Positions 51,960 to 61,630 of a DNA stretch of 64,000 nucleotides are shown here, piece after piece (the stretch's first letter is position 1; every line of letters starts with the position of its first letter). Position numbers and translations under genes: made by a program. This DNA is from Paenibacillus senegalimassiliensis (GTDB taxonomy: Bacteria > Bacillota > Bacilli > Paenibacillales > Paenibacillaceae). The stretch is taken from positions 419,368 to 483,367 of the forward strand of contig NZ_LN909045.1 in assembly GCF_001486585.1 (NCBI RefSeq), read 5' to 3'. Under the pieces are notes generated by a model, which did no database searches, was not told the origin of the DNA, and saw only the letters and a program-made list of their open reading frames with translations.

Positions 51960-53789
51960 TCACTCTCCATCTCTATCGTACGGTGCGGCTTCTACCGCAG
52001 GTATTCTCAGTATGATTTGCACGCCGCCTTCCTCGGGAGGATGGACTGTTAAGGAGGCCTCTTGTCCATAGACCAGACGCAAGCGGGTAAGCACATTGAC
52101 CAGACCGATGGAGGATGGTGCCCCGGTCTTCAAGGTCTGCGAATCGGTGGCAGCCTCCTCATCGGGGTGCTCGGCTGCCTCGGCCAACTTATGTTGTAGC
52201 AGCGCAAGCTTCTCGGGCGGGATCGGGGCTCCGTTGTTGTACGCAATAATTGTAACGTAGCCTTCCTCGCCCTCGAACGCCTGCAAGCCAACAAGCCCAT
52301 CCTCCTGGGAACGATTAATGCCGTGCTTGAAGTAGTTCTCCATAATCGGCTGGAGAATCAGCTTGGGCATTCGCAGGGGCAGCAGCTCTTGAGGAATATC
52401 CGCTGTGAAGGAGAAACGTCCCTCGAAGCGTTCCTTCTGCAACTCCATGTACGCTTTGACATGCTCAAGCTCGTCCCTCAGGGTCACAAATCGGTCGCCA
52501 TTATGCATGCTGTAGTGCATCATTTTCGCCAGTGCCGAGATCAAGGTGTAGATTTGCGGAACCTTAAGCTCTAGAGCAAGCGTACCGATGATCTGCAGAG
52601 TATTATTCAGAAAATGCGGATTAATCTGCGCCTGCAAGGCCCGGAGTTGATTGTTCTTGCTGGACAATTCCAGCTTGTACTCCTTCAGGATAAAATTGTT
52701 GATCGTGTCCAGCATCGTCCGGAAGCGCTTGGTGAGCAGACCGATCTCATCTTTACCGGCAGGCAATACATCCACATTCAGGTTGCCTGTCTGTTGTACC
52801 TCGTTCATATGGCTGGATAGCCGTTTGATCGGGGCGGTGATTCTTAGAGAAATGATAATCGTGGCCAGAATGATGAAAATGAGTGACACGGCCAGCAGTA
52901 ACAGGTTAATACCCGCCGTCTTGTTGGCGGTCTGGGTCAGGTAGGCCACCGGGACTTGCTTCACCAAGGTCCAGTTAGCTCCCACGCCTGAAATTTGGTG
53001 ATAGACGAATACACTTCCCTCCGTCTCAAAGTTCCCACTTGGTGTATTGACCCCAGCAATTTGCTGGGTGTACCATTTCTCTTCGAGTTTGTTGCCGATC
53101 TTGCTCTGCTCGTCGCTATAGATGATATATCCGTTGTCATCCAGAATATAAATTTTCTCGCGGCTTTGCTCGTAAAGTTGATCGACAATGTCGCTCAGAG
53201 CAGATAATTTAACATCGATCGATAAGTAGCCAATAATGCTGCTGGAAGGCACTTTTTCAATTTTGCGATGCACGGTAAATACCGGCTCGGAAGGGTAGCG
53301 CCAGGATAAGGAGACCAGCCCGTAAGTATGGCTCATATGGCTGGGCTGAACCCATACGCTCTTTTGCCCCTCGCCAATTACATCGGCATAAGGTTCAACG
53401 TTGAAGTTACGTTGAGGTGTATTTTGCGATACAATAGTAGCTTTCCGGCTACTATTCTCGTAAAGGTAGATTTGGAAGATGTCTGGCACGGAAGTAGAGA
53501 TATTGGATAGGACAGCATATACCCGTGAATTGCTTTGGACATCTTCGTAGCCTCCTTGCACCAGATTCGAAATATTATAAATATTTGATGAGGTACGGTT
53601 GATATCGTCAAGCAAATTGGTCAGATTACGCCCCCCTTGGTACAGGAGATTGACGTCTTCTGCCGCAACGCGGGCTTTCAATGAATGTGCGGTGTAGTAA
53701 TAAGTGACGACCATCGTTGCAACAATAGGGATGGTTGTAGCAAGAAGCATGAAGACAATCAGTTTGGTCCGGATGCTGTTCCATTTCAT
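51960..53789 (-). CDS. YesM-like sensor histidine kinase
   Basis: A 609-residue membrane kinase: helix 1 near 12-34, an extracytoplasmic dCache-like sensor (about 35-290), helix 2 near 292-315, HAMP (about 316-370), the phospho-acceptor His in INPHFLNNTLQ near 400, and an HATPase domain (KLILQPIMENYFKHG, TIIAYNNG). The frame opens with TTG at 53813; ATG 53789 gives the normal N-terminus. YesM kinases sense oligosaccharides or their binding proteins outside the cell. It pairs with the YesN-like protein and faces the ABC transporter. Confidence 0.93.
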   Translation of the reverse strand: MKWNSIRTKLIVFMLLATTIPIVATMVVTYYYTAHSLKARVAAEDVNLLYQGGRNLTNLLDDINRTSSNIYNISNLVQGGYEDVQSNSRVYAVLSNISTSVPDIFQIYLYENSSRKATIVSQNTPQRNFNVEPYADVIGEGQKSVWVQPSHMSHTYGLVSLSWRYPSEPVFTVHRKIEKVPSSSIIGYLSIDVKLSALSDIVDQLYEQSREKIYILDDNGYIIYSDEQSKIGNKLEEKWYTQQIAGVNTPSGNFETEGSVFVYHQISGVGANWTLVKQVPVAYLTQTANKTAGINLLLLAVSLIFIILATIIISLRITAPIKRLSSHMNEVQQTGNLNVDVLPAGKDEIGLLTKRFRTMLDTINNFILKEYKLELSSKNNQLRALQAQINPHFLNNTLQIIGTLALELKVPQIYTLISALAKMMHYSMHNGDRFVTLRDELEHVKAYMELQKERFEGRFSFTADIPQELLPLRMPKLILQPIMENYFKHGINRSQEDGLVGLQAFEGEEGYVTIIAYNNGAPIPPEKLALLQHKLAEAAEHPDEEAATDSQTLKTGAPSSIGLVNVLTRLRLVYGQEASLTVHPPEEGGVQIILRIPAVEAAPYDRDGE

Positions 53790-53917
53790 AAGTATTCCGA
53801 TTCTCCCGATCAATAATTTCCACCTGAGTGTTCACATTTGTAGGTGTGTTTAGTTGCTGCCCCAAGTCATAATAACAATACAACAGTTATTCGTTAGAAA
53901 GAAAGGGGGGCTGCGCC

Positions 53918-54799
53918 ATGAATAACAAAAGAGCGTCTGAACTGGGACTTCAGTTATTTTTTGTAGGACCCGTGCTCTTGTTCTTTATCATCATCATGGT
54001 AGTTCCATTCTTACTTGGTATGTATTATGCAATGACCGACTGGAATGGCGTGGCGAGCACAGTAAATTGGGTAGGGTGGGACAATTTCAAAATTATATTT
54101 ACAAACGATCCTGATTTCTGGTCTTCCTTCTGGTTTACGACCAAATTTACCGTAGTGGGCATTGTGCTTACGAATGTGGTTGGCTTCTTCCTTGCTTATT
54201 TTTTGACCAAAGGGTTGAAGCTGCGGAACATTATGCGTACGATATTCTTTATGCCTAATGTCATTGGTGGCCTGTTGCTAGGATTCATTTGGCAGTTTAT
54301 TTTTATCAAAGGTTTTAACACGGTGTATGAGTTGACCGGGTGGTCCTTCTTTGGTCTTCCTTGGCTGGGGGATGCCACAACCGGGTTCTGGGGAATTATG
54401 ATTGTGTTTGTCTGGCATACGGCCGGATATTTGATGGTCATTTACATTTCCTCCTTAACCAATGTTCCTTCCGAGGTCATGGAGGCTGCTGAGATTGACG
54501 GTGCAAGTCGCTGGCAAATACTGCGCAGCATCATTATACCGTTGATTATGCCTGCGGTTACGATCTGCTTGTTCCTGGCTATCTCTTGGGCCTTTAAGAT
54601 GTTCGACCTCAACCTTTCATTGACAAAGGGCGGACCGTTCAAATCTACGGAGTCTGTAGCGATGAACATTTATAATGAAGCTTTCCAAAATAACCGTTAT
54701 GGGTTGGGAACGGCCAAGGCGATTCTGTTCTTCGTCATTGTGGCAGTCATTACCATGTTCCAGGTTCGTCTGACGAAGAGCAAGGAGGTCGAAGCGTGA
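53918..54799 (+). CDS. Carbohydrate ABC transporter permease 1 (UgpA/LacF type)
   Basis: A 293-residue six-helix permease. The EAA loop MEAAEIDGASRWQILRSIIIPLIMP is complete; the region FFMPNVIGGLLLGFIW is typical of the MalF/LacF class. GAAAGGGGGG precedes ATG. Its stop overlaps the second permease gene by 4 bases. Together with the downstream binding protein it imports an oligosaccharide. The ATPase is not encoded here; a shared MsmK/UgpC-type ATPase elsewhere is expected. Confidence 0.94.
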   Translation: MNNKRASELGLQLFFVGPVLLFFIIIMVVPFLLGMYYAMTDWNGVASTVNWVGWDNFKIIFTNDPDFWSSFWFTTKFTVVGIVLTNVVGFFLAYFLTKGLKLRNIMRTIFFMPNVIGGLLLGFIWQFIFIKGFNTVYELTGWSFFGLPWLGDATTGFWGIMIVFVWHTAGYLMVIYISSLTNVPSEVMEAAEIDGASRWQILRSIIIPLIMPAVTICLFLAISWAFKMFDLNLSLTKGGPFKSTESVAMNIYNEAFQNNRYGLGTAKAILFFVIVAVITMFQVRLTKSKEVEA

Positions 54800-55626
54800 T
54801 GAAGAAATATACTGGCAGACTCTTAACGACAGAGATTATTATGGGCATCGTTGCTTTGGTCTTCCTTTCTCCTTTCTATTTCTTATTTGTCAATTCGGTC
54901 AAGCCTTTCGGGGAGATCATGTCGGATTCAGCGAGTTGGCCTAAGGTAATTCAGTGGGAGAACTATGCAAAAGCCTGGGAGCTCACCCGATTTCCCCAAG
55001 CTTTTACTAACTCTCTGATTATTACAGTGATCAGTGTAGGCGTGTTAGCATTAATCAGCGCTATGGGCGCCTACCGCATGGTGCGTTCCAACACTTTGTT
55101 TAACCGCATTTTGTTCATGCTGTTTATTGCATCCATGGTTATTCCTTTCCAGACGATCATGATGCCGTTATTGCGAGTCGTGAATGAACTGGGAGTCAAT
55201 AATTCGCATTTTGGACTCATTATGACTTACCTTGGTTTAGGAGCACCCATGGCCGTCTTCCTCTTCCATGGATTCGTTAAATCCATTCCGCGGGAGATTG
55301 AGGAAGCAGCTACCGTTGACGGTTGTACAGGAATCAGTGTATTCTTCCGCATTGTGCTCCCCATGTTGAAGCCGATGCTGATGACAACTATTGTGTTGAA
55401 TTGCTTGTGGGTATGGAATGACTATCTATTGCCTTCATTAATCTTGCAACGTCCGGAAATGCGGACGATACCGCTCGCTACCTTTTCATTCTTCGGGCAA
55501 TACAGCAAGCAATGGGACATTGCGCTCCCGGCTCTGGTATTAGGGATTACGCCAGTTGTTATCTTCTTCTTGTTCTTACAGCGTTACATTGTTGAGGGAA
55601 TCGCAGCGGGATCGGTCAAGGGTTGA
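54796..55626 (+). CDS. Carbohydrate ABC transporter permease 2 (LacG/UgpE type)
   Basis: A 276-residue permease with six helices and the EAA loop IEEAATVDGCTGISVFFRIVLPMLKP. The C-terminus (LFLQRYIVEGIAAGSVKG) is the conserved end of the family. It forms a heterodimer with the first permease, with which it overlaps. Confidence 0.94.
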   Translation: MMKKYTGRLLTTEIIMGIVALVFLSPFYFLFVNSVKPFGEIMSDSASWPKVIQWENYAKAWELTRFPQAFTNSLIITVISVGVLALISAMGAYRMVRSNTLFNRILFMLFIASMVIPFQTIMMPLLRVVNELGVNNSHFGLIMTYLGLGAPMAVFLFHGFVKSIPREIEEAATVDGCTGISVFFRIVLPMLKPMLMTTIVLNCLWVWNDYLLPSLILQRPEMRTIPLATFSFFGQYSKQWDIALPALVLGITPVVIFFLFLQRYIVEGIAAGSVKG

Positions 55627-55675
55627 TCCCGGCCCGCTGTTCCAATATATTAAAAACAGATTTAGGGGGAATTAG

Positions 55676-56980
55676 ATGATGAAGAAGCCTAAGAATCTTA
55701 TGATGGTATCTGTTTTATTAATAATGTCATTACTTGTTGCCGCTTGTGGCAACGGAAATTCTGCAAACGGTACCAATACGGGTGGAGAAAGTCAAGGCAG
55801 TGGTAAGCAGGAACAGAAGACGGTCACGATCTTCCAATTTAAAACCGAGATTGTGGAAGGCCTTAATGAATTGAAGGTAGAGTTTGAGAAGGAATACCCT
55901 AACATCAAGCTGGACATCCAGACGGTGGGCGGGGGTGCGGATTACGATGCAGCCTTGAAAACAAAGTTTGCTTCCGGCGATGCTCCTGATATTTTCTCCA
56001 ACAACGGATATGCCAAATTAGATATGTGGGAAGAGAAGTTGGAAGACTTGTCTGACCAACCTTGGGTAGGCGACCTCGTGCCGCTGGCGGCTGAAGCGAT
56101 TACCAAAGGGGACAAGGTCTATGGCTTGCCACTTGATCTTGAGGGATTTGGCTTTGTCTACAATAAAGATTTGTTTGCACAAGCAGGGATTACTGACCCG
56201 CCACAAACCTATTCGGAACTGGAAGAGGCAGCAAAGAAACTGCAAGCCGCAGGTATTATGCCTTTCGCCAATGCTTATCAAGAATGGTGGCTGGTAGGTA
56301 GCCAGGGGATCAGTGTTGCTTTTGCTAACCAGGATGATGTTGATGGCTTTATTAAAGGCTTGAATGAAGGAACCTCTTCCATCGTTGGCAACCAGCATTT
56401 TGCCGATTGGGCCAAGTTGATGAAGTTAACCTTGGATTATGGTAACAAAAACCCACTTACCACCGACTATAATACGCAGGTAACTATGTTCGCTAATGGA
56501 GAAGTGGCCATGATGCAACAAGGGAACTGGGCGCAAACGATGATCGATGGTATTACACCGGGCATGAATATTGGTGTACTCCCTATGGCTATTAGTGATG
56601 ATGCCGAGAAGACGAGCAGAGTCACCATCGGCGTTCCGGTGAACCTGGTCGTGAACAAGGACTCGGATGCCAAAGAAGAAGCAAAAACCTTCTTGAACTG
56701 GCTGGTTACTTCCGATGCGGGCAAGGAATACATCGTAAAGAAATTCAAATTCATCCCGGCGATGACGACCATTGAAGCTACTCCTGAGGACATGGGAGCT
56801 ATCGCTACGGACTTGGTGAACTACGTAGAGGAAGGCAAAATCTATGCTCACCAAGCCGGGAAATATCCGGATGGAGTTGCTCAAGAATTCGGCAGTGCCA
56901 TTCAGCAATACCTGGCAGGTAAGAGTGATGTGGAAAATTGGCAGAAAAATATGCAAGCAGCTTGGGACAAGTTAAAATAG
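55676..56980 (+). CDS. Sugar ABC transporter substrate-binding lipoprotein
   Basis: A 434-residue family 1 binding protein. The signal ends with lipobox VAAC (Cys near 24) and a Gly/Ser/Asn linker follows. The body shows GVGDYD-type substrate turns (GGGADYDAALKTKFASGDAPDIF), GLPLDLEGFGFVYNKDLF and GEVAMMQQGNWAQ. It binds an oligosaccharide at the outer face. AGGGGGAATTAG precedes ATG. The next gene encodes a beta-galactosidase, so beta-galacto-oligosaccharides are the best guess. Confidence 0.93.
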   Translation: MMKKPKNLMMVSVLLIMSLLVAACGNGNSANGTNTGGESQGSGKQEQKTVTIFQFKTEIVEGLNELKVEFEKEYPNIKLDIQTVGGGADYDAALKTKFASGDAPDIFSNNGYAKLDMWEEKLEDLSDQPWVGDLVPLAAEAITKGDKVYGLPLDLEGFGFVYNKDLFAQAGITDPPQTYSELEEAAKKLQAAGIMPFANAYQEWWLVGSQGISVAFANQDDVDGFIKGLNEGTSSIVGNQHFADWAKLMKLTLDYGNKNPLTTDYNTQVTMFANGEVAMMQQGNWAQTMIDGITPGMNIGVLPMAISDDAEKTSRVTIGVPVNLVVNKDSDAKEEAKTFLNWLVTSDAGKEYIVKKFKFIPAMTTIEATPEDMGAIATDLVNYVEEGKIYAHQAGKYPDGVAQEFGSAIQQYLAGKSDVENWQKNMQAAWDKLK

Positions 56981-57002
56981 GATAATAGTGATATGAGGTA
57001 AG

Positions 57003-57031
57003 CCACCTCTCTGGGAAGAAGGGAGAGGTGG
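57003..57031 (+). terminator. Intercistronic hairpin between binding protein and beta-galactosidase
   Basis: CCACCTCTC (57003-57011) pairs with GAGAGGTGG (57023-57031); the tail TTCTTCCTATTT is not a clean T-run. It could partly terminate transcription or protect the upstream mRNA, raising binding-protein levels above those of the enzyme. Confidence 0.6.
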
Positions 57032-57057
57032 TTCTTCCTATTTAAGGGGGATCAATA

Positions 57058-59064
57058 ATGAAGCCAACAACCAAGCTGGATCAAGTTCAAATCGGAGTTG
57101 TCTATTACCCGGAGCACTGGGAGCCGGAGCTTTGGGAAGAGGATATTCGATTGATGGAGATTACGGGGGTGAAGGTGGTTCGGCTGGCGGAATTCGCTTG
57201 GAGCCGTCTGGAGCCGTCGGAGGGACAATTTGCGTTTGAATGGCTGGACCAGGCTATAGATCTGTTTGCCGCGCATCAGATTCAGGTCGTTCTGGGCACA
57301 CCTACGAATACACCACCACGCTGGCTGACGGAATTGGCCCCGGATATTCTGCCGGTGGATGCGAGCGGGCACATCAACCATCCCGGGGTTCGGGGGCATC
57401 GGTGTTATAACAGCGAATCGCTGCGCCAACATGGCTCTCGCATCGTGGAGGCGATGGCCTGCCGTTACGCAGATCATCCTGCTGTCATCGGCTGGCAGAC
57501 GGACAATGAATTCTGGGTGATTGATTGTCATTGCGATACGTGTAATCTTCGTTTTCGCGAGTGGGTGGAACGCAAGTATGGCACGCTGGAGAACGTCAAT
57601 CGGGAATGGGGTACGGTGGTCTGGAGCGGGGAGTACAATGCCTGGAGTCAGGTAGGGGTTCCCTATGGGGGCTCCCGACATCAGAATCCTTCCTATCTGC
57701 TTGACTTCACTCGCTTCCAGTGGGATGCCATTACGGAATTCCAAAGCGAGCAGATCAAAATTTTGCGTAAATATTGTCCGGGCCATTTTGTTACGCATAA
57801 TCTGCATTCTTATCCGCAGCGCCTGGATTTGTACCGAATTGGTGCGGAGCTGGATGTGGCCTCCTTCGATTACTATCCGAACACGAATCCGGCCAAGCAG
57901 GCTACGGCCCCCTACAGCGGAGCATTGTCTTTGGATGTGACACGCGGGGTCAAACGCCGCAACTTTTGGATTATGGAGCAGCTTAGCGGACCGCCGGGGG
58001 CCTGGTTCCCGACATGGCGCGCTCCTTACCCTGGCCTGATTCGGGCCTACGCCTGGCAAGCGATTGCCAAGGGCGCGGATACCGTTGTTCACTTTCGCTG
58101 GCGCTCTGCTCTAATAGGGGCGGAACAGTTCTGGCACGGAATCATTGATCACAGCAATGTGCTAGGACGTAGGTTTACCGAGTTCTCGGAACTGTGCAGC
58201 GAGGTCAATGCCCTATCTGATACGTTGGAGGGAACAGCACCGCAGCATGAGGTAGCCATTTTGTTGTCCCATGAGCAATTGGAGGCGCTACGTATTCAGC
58301 CGCAGGCAGAAGGGCTGGATTACTACGAGAATATTAAGGATTTTCACCGGGCCTTGACGAAGCTGGGCATTGGCTGTGATGCGCTGGAATGGACCGAGGA
58401 TTTGCAGGGATACAAGTTGGTGATCGCACCGGGTTTGTATCTGATGAATCCGGAGATGGCTGCCAAGCTGGAAGCCTTTGCGCAGTCAGGAGGCACACTG
58501 ATCTTGACGACGCGTACCGGGGCTAAGTATATGAATAATCAGCATGTAATGATGCCACTGCCAGGGCTGCTTGCTACCGCAGCGGGGGTGACTGTGGACG
58601 AGTATGATCCCATCGGGCAAGACGCTCATCGCATTGTGGATGCGGAAGGGCATACTTACTCGGGGACGCAATGGTGCGATTTATTGCACCTGAAGGGTGC
58701 GGAGCCCCTAGCGTTCTATGATGAGGATTATTATCGCGGGCTTCCTGCTGTAACGGTAAATAGCTATGGGCAAGGACAGGTGTACTATCTGGGCATTCAC
58801 CCGGAGGAAGCTTATCTGAAGCGGCTATTAGGTCAGATTACCGAGATGCGCGGGATCGGCAGCCCGGCTACGGATTTGCCGGATGGCGTACAAGTGGCGG
58901 CTAGAAGCGGGGAAGCCGGAAGCTTCCTGTTCGTGTTGAATCTGTGTCGTGAGGCACGTCAGGTGACGCTGAATGCGGATTACCACAGCGTGCTCTATGG
59001 GCTGGATCGGGACAGGACCTTGCAACTTGAGCCGTACGGCGTGGATATTTTGCAATTGCGATGA
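57058..59064 (+). CDS. Glycoside hydrolase family 42 beta-galactosidase
   Basis: A 668-residue enzyme with the three GH42 domains: TIM barrel (about 10-390), trimerisation domain (about 395-600) and a small C-terminal beta domain. The acid/base is E151 (GWQTDNEF), the nucleophile E307 (IMEQLSGPPGAW). C116, C157, C159 and C162 form the zinc cluster known in this family. No signal peptide. TTAAGGGGG precedes ATG. It should cleave galacto-oligosaccharides brought in by the ABC transporter encoded upstream. Confidence 0.95.
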   Translation: MKPTTKLDQVQIGVVYYPEHWEPELWEEDIRLMEITGVKVVRLAEFAWSRLEPSEGQFAFEWLDQAIDLFAAHQIQVVLGTPTNTPPRWLTELAPDILPVDASGHINHPGVRGHRCYNSESLRQHGSRIVEAMACRYADHPAVIGWQTDNEFWVIDCHCDTCNLRFREWVERKYGTLENVNREWGTVVWSGEYNAWSQVGVPYGGSRHQNPSYLLDFTRFQWDAITEFQSEQIKILRKYCPGHFVTHNLHSYPQRLDLYRIGAELDVASFDYYPNTNPAKQATAPYSGALSLDVTRGVKRRNFWIMEQLSGPPGAWFPTWRAPYPGLIRAYAWQAIAKGADTVVHFRWRSALIGAEQFWHGIIDHSNVLGRRFTEFSELCSEVNALSDTLEGTAPQHEVAILLSHEQLEALRIQPQAEGLDYYENIKDFHRALTKLGIGCDALEWTEDLQGYKLVIAPGLYLMNPEMAAKLEAFAQSGGTLILTTRTGAKYMNNQHVMMPLPGLLATAAGVTVDEYDPIGQDAHRIVDAEGHTYSGTQWCDLLHLKGAEPLAFYDEDYYRGLPAVTVNSYGQGQVYYLGIHPEEAYLKRLLGQITEMRGIGSPATDLPDGVQVAARSGEAGSFLFVLNLCREARQVTLNADYHSVLYGLDRDRTLQLEPYGVDILQLR

Positions 59065-59067
59065 ACT

Positions 59068-59110
59068 ACGGGGAGCGTTGGCATGATGCCGATGCTCCCC
59101 GTGTTTTTTT
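59068..59110 (+). terminator. Terminator of the beta-galactosidase operon
   Basis: ACGGGGAGC pairs with GCTCCCCGT, with an inner GGCAT/ATGCC, and TTTTTTT follows. It may also serve the convergent methyltransferase gene. Confidence 0.9.
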
Positions 59111-59116
59111 ATAACT

Positions 59117-59635
59117 CTAAATATAACGCCTTACTTTGCTCATATAGTGTTTGTACTGTTGTCCAAATTGTTGCAGACACCATCGCTCTTCGGCCAGGAT
59201 GATCCAATGTGCTGATATTTGAAAGACCATTACGACTACAAATAGTAGTAAGGACTGTGTAAGCAACGCACAACCCAAAAAATAAATAAAGTAAGCTATA
59301 TACATCGGGTTGCGGGAGAGTCGATACAATCCTTCAAGATTCATGCCATTTGCCGCCGGGCTGGCAAAATTAAATACGGATACAAGGCACAGCAATATAC
59401 CTAATCCGTAGGTGGCCAATCCAGCATACAACCAAGCTTTCTCAGTCGTAACCTTCAGGAAGAACGGGTAGATCAAGATTAGAAGGTTCGAAATCTGATA
59501 ACACCAGTAGGCAGTCCGCTCTCCTCCAATCAGCGGAGCGAAGAATGCGGCACGTTTTAGCCCATCCTTGTCTAGCAGGCTTAAAAGTCCAAATCTGATG
59601 AGTAGAAATGGAATTAATAAAAGGAATCCGTTCAT
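59117..59635 (-). CDS. Isoprenylcysteine carboxyl methyltransferase-like membrane protein
   Basis: A 172-residue membrane protein with four to five helices and the C-terminal family signature LSRNPMYIAYFIYFLG, then EERWCLQQFGQQYKHY, which binds S-adenosylmethionine in ICMT/PEMT proteins. In bacteria the substrate is usually unknown, perhaps a lipid or small molecule. The frame extends 18 codons upstream, but AAGGAGATTG fits ATG 59635. It is a single gene. Confidence 0.83.
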   Translation of the reverse strand: MNGFLLLIPFLLIRFGLLSLLDKDGLKRAAFFAPLIGGERTAYWCYQISNLLILIYPFFLKVTTEKAWLYAGLATYGLGILLCLVSVFNFASPAANGMNLEGLYRLSRNPMYIAYFIYFLGCALLTQSLLLFVVVMVFQISAHWIILAEERWCLQQFGQQYKHYMSKVRRYI

Positions 59636-59944
59636 AACAATCTCCTTATTAAATACGGATGTATACCTTAACTTTCCAATGATATCCATAATTTTATCAT
59701 GGCAAATTAAAGGAATCTACTGTCGTATATGTCGATCAATGGCTTTTTGAGTTAAGTTTAGTTCAAATTAACCAAAGAAACAGGACCTTAATAGGGAGGA
59801 AATTGGACTTTGTCCCCTGTAATCAGCCAAGTCCGTTGTTTAATATGATCAATAATGAATATTTTCAATATTCAAATTAGACTTTTCAGCATGTAGATTG
59901 GATGTCATGGAGTGCTGAATTCGTTCCTAAGGAGGACAACGAAA
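59636..59944. other. 309-base gap between divergent genes
   Basis: This AT-rich stretch should hold the promoters of the divergent methyltransferase and lipoprotein genes. AAGGAGG at 59929 serves the lipoprotein's GTG start. I see no convincing promoter pair, repeat or RNA structure here. Confidence 0.5.
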
Positions 59945-60823
59945 GTGAGAAGATGGACTGCAGGACTATTGGGAATCATACTGGCAATAGGGCTGACTGC
60001 TTGCGGGCAGGATACAGAGCCGACAGCATCGGGTCAAGCGGAAGCGGTTCAAGGTGGAACGAACTCGGCTAACCAGAAGCAGGAAGAGCAAGTCGAGGTG
60101 AAGAAGGATGACATTACGCTGGAGGAACTGATCCAAAAAACATTGGAGGCCAGCGCGGGTGTGAAAAGCTTTACCATGGAGGCAGATGTGCAGCAAGATA
60201 TGGTGCTGACGTATGGGACCGAGCAAACCAATGAGAAAGTGGGCATCACCGTGAAGGTTGACTCTACCCGAGAACCACTGGGAGTCTATCAGGTCATTAA
60301 CATGTCCAGCAGCACTGGGGAACGTGAGATCAAGCAATATATTACCGATGAAGGTATTTATTCAAGTATAGCTGGAGCATGGGTGAAGTATCCCGACGAG
60401 TTGAGGGATGAGTTGGTTGCCGGGGTAGAGGAAACAGTGGCTCCTGAGAACCAGCTTGAGCAGTTCAAATCAATTACCGACAAGGTTAACATTGCTGATG
60501 AAGGAACAGAATATGTGCTTACGGCTGAAGTATTGGGTGAGGGCGTCAAGGAATTGGCTAAATCGTTGATGAGTCAGTCTGGTGGAGGAAATGACGAACT
60601 TGGGGAAATGATAAATCAGATGGAAATTCAAGAGATTAGTATGAAATATGCTGTTAACAAAGATAACTTCTATCCCGTTCAGTCAGATGTGGTCATCAAG
60701 GCGAATATGGATATGGACGGACGGAAGATAGAAATGGATATGGTAATGGTGAACAAGTTCTCCAACTATAATGAAGTTGCTGAAATCAAGATCCCTCAAG
60801 AGGTTAAAGACAGCGCATCCTGA
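59945..60823 (+). CDS. LppX/LolA-fold-type lipoprotein (DUF6612-like)
   Basis: A 292-residue lipoprotein. The signal ends with lipobox LTAC (Cys near 20), then a charged, Gln-rich linker, and from about residue 55 a domain with repeated beta-strand patterns (KSFTMEADVQQDMVL, EYVLTAEVLGEGVKEL, EMDMVMVNKF) like half-barrel lipid-carrier proteins. It starts with GTG: AAGGAGG is 9 bases upstream, and the open frame before it has no site. Function in Bacillota is not established; a role in lipid or envelope sensing is inference. Confidence 0.8.
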   Translation: MRRWTAGLLGIILAIGLTACGQDTEPTASGQAEAVQGGTNSANQKQEEQVEVKKDDITLEELIQKTLEASAGVKSFTMEADVQQDMVLTYGTEQTNEKVGITVKVDSTREPLGVYQVINMSSSTGEREIKQYITDEGIYSSIAGAWVKYPDELRDELVAGVEETVAPENQLEQFKSITDKVNIADEGTEYVLTAEVLGEGVKELAKSLMSQSGGGNDELGEMINQMEIQEISMKYAVNKDNFYPVQSDVVIKANMDMDGRKIEMDMVMVNKFSNYNEVAEIKIPQEVKDSAS

Positions 60824-60852
60824 GGTAATTAACCAAGGGGAAAAAGGGTGGG

Positions 60853-60900
60853 AAAACCGCTGAACCGGAAGATATAGTCACCGGCTCAGCGGTTTATTTT
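60853..60900 (+). terminator. Bidirectional terminator
   Basis: AACCGCTGAACCGG pairs with CCGGCTCAGCGGTT with one mismatch; it lies between convergent genes and overlaps the HAD stop. Confidence 0.8.
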
Positions 60901-61630
60901 ATTCTCCCAATAGTAGCCGGGAGAGCTCAGTATAGCTTGCGGCGGGCTCATGTGGACGCGCCTGGGATTCAGGCTGGACTCCGCGATGGTTGAACCAGAG
61001 CATACGCCATCCGGCCTCGGCAGCGCCTACCACATCATTGCGCCAGGAATCGCCAATATAACAGCATTGCCCGGCGGTTAGCTTGAGCTTGGCTGCAACA
61101 TGCTCGAATAATCGGGGATCAGGCTTGGTGAGACCCACGGCCCCGGAAATAAATATCAGGTCTGCCGGGATGAGGCGATCAATTCCAAGAATGCGGATTT
61201 TCTTCCATTGATGCTCGGCCGGACCATTGGTAATCAGACCGACGGTCGCTCCCAGCATCTGCAGCTTGCGAATGAGTTGCTCCGCTCCCTCAAACGGGCG
61301 AATGCGAAATTGGCAATCTATATAGGCCGCTTGGATAGCAGCAGCTTGCTCCTTGGTTAAGGTCATATCAAATTCGGCCAGGGTTCGGACGAAGCGCTCT
61401 ATCCGCATCTCCTCGATTACCTTGCTTTCCGTAGGTGTCCCTCCCGCTTCAGTGGACAGCAAGTCGCTGTAATAACGCATTCGCTGATAAGCGGTCTCGA
61501 ACGGGAAGTCCTGCCCGTGAAGTAACACCTTATCCATAGCTGTGCGAAAAGGCTCCAGATGATCATACAACGTATCATCTACATCAAAAAAAATTCCATG
61601 ATTGCTTAAGCTTGTCTTATGGTCTGGCAC
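60899..61630 (-). CDS. HAD-family phosphatase, YjjG-like
   Basis: A 243-residue haloacid-dehalogenase phosphatase with an alpha-helical cap. Motif I FFDVDDTLYD, motif II LITNG, motif III Lys in LTKPDP, motif IV IGDSWRNDVVGA are all intact. The YjjG/YfnB-type subfamily acts on nucleoside monophosphates or small phosphoesters. It starts with GTG behind GGAAGGAGCAGG. A single gene. Confidence 0.9.
   Translation of the reverse strand: MPDHKTSLSNHGIFFDVDDTLYDHLEPFRTAMDKVLLHGQDFPFETAYQRMRYYSDLLSTEAGGTPTESKVIEEMRIERFVRTLAEFDMTLTKEQAAAIQAAYIDCQFRIRPFEGAEQLIRKLQMLGATVGLITNGPAEHQWKKIRILGIDRLIPADLIFISGAVGLTKPDPRLFEHVAAKLKLTAGQCCYIGDSWRNDVVGAAEAGWRMLWFNHRGVQPESQARPHEPAASYTELSRLLLGE

Noticed and set aside
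57052..58092. 346-codon open frame on the minus strand
   Set aside because: It is antisense to the GH42 beta-galactosidase, whose catalytic and zinc residues are complete; the frame has no ribosome binding site or family features.
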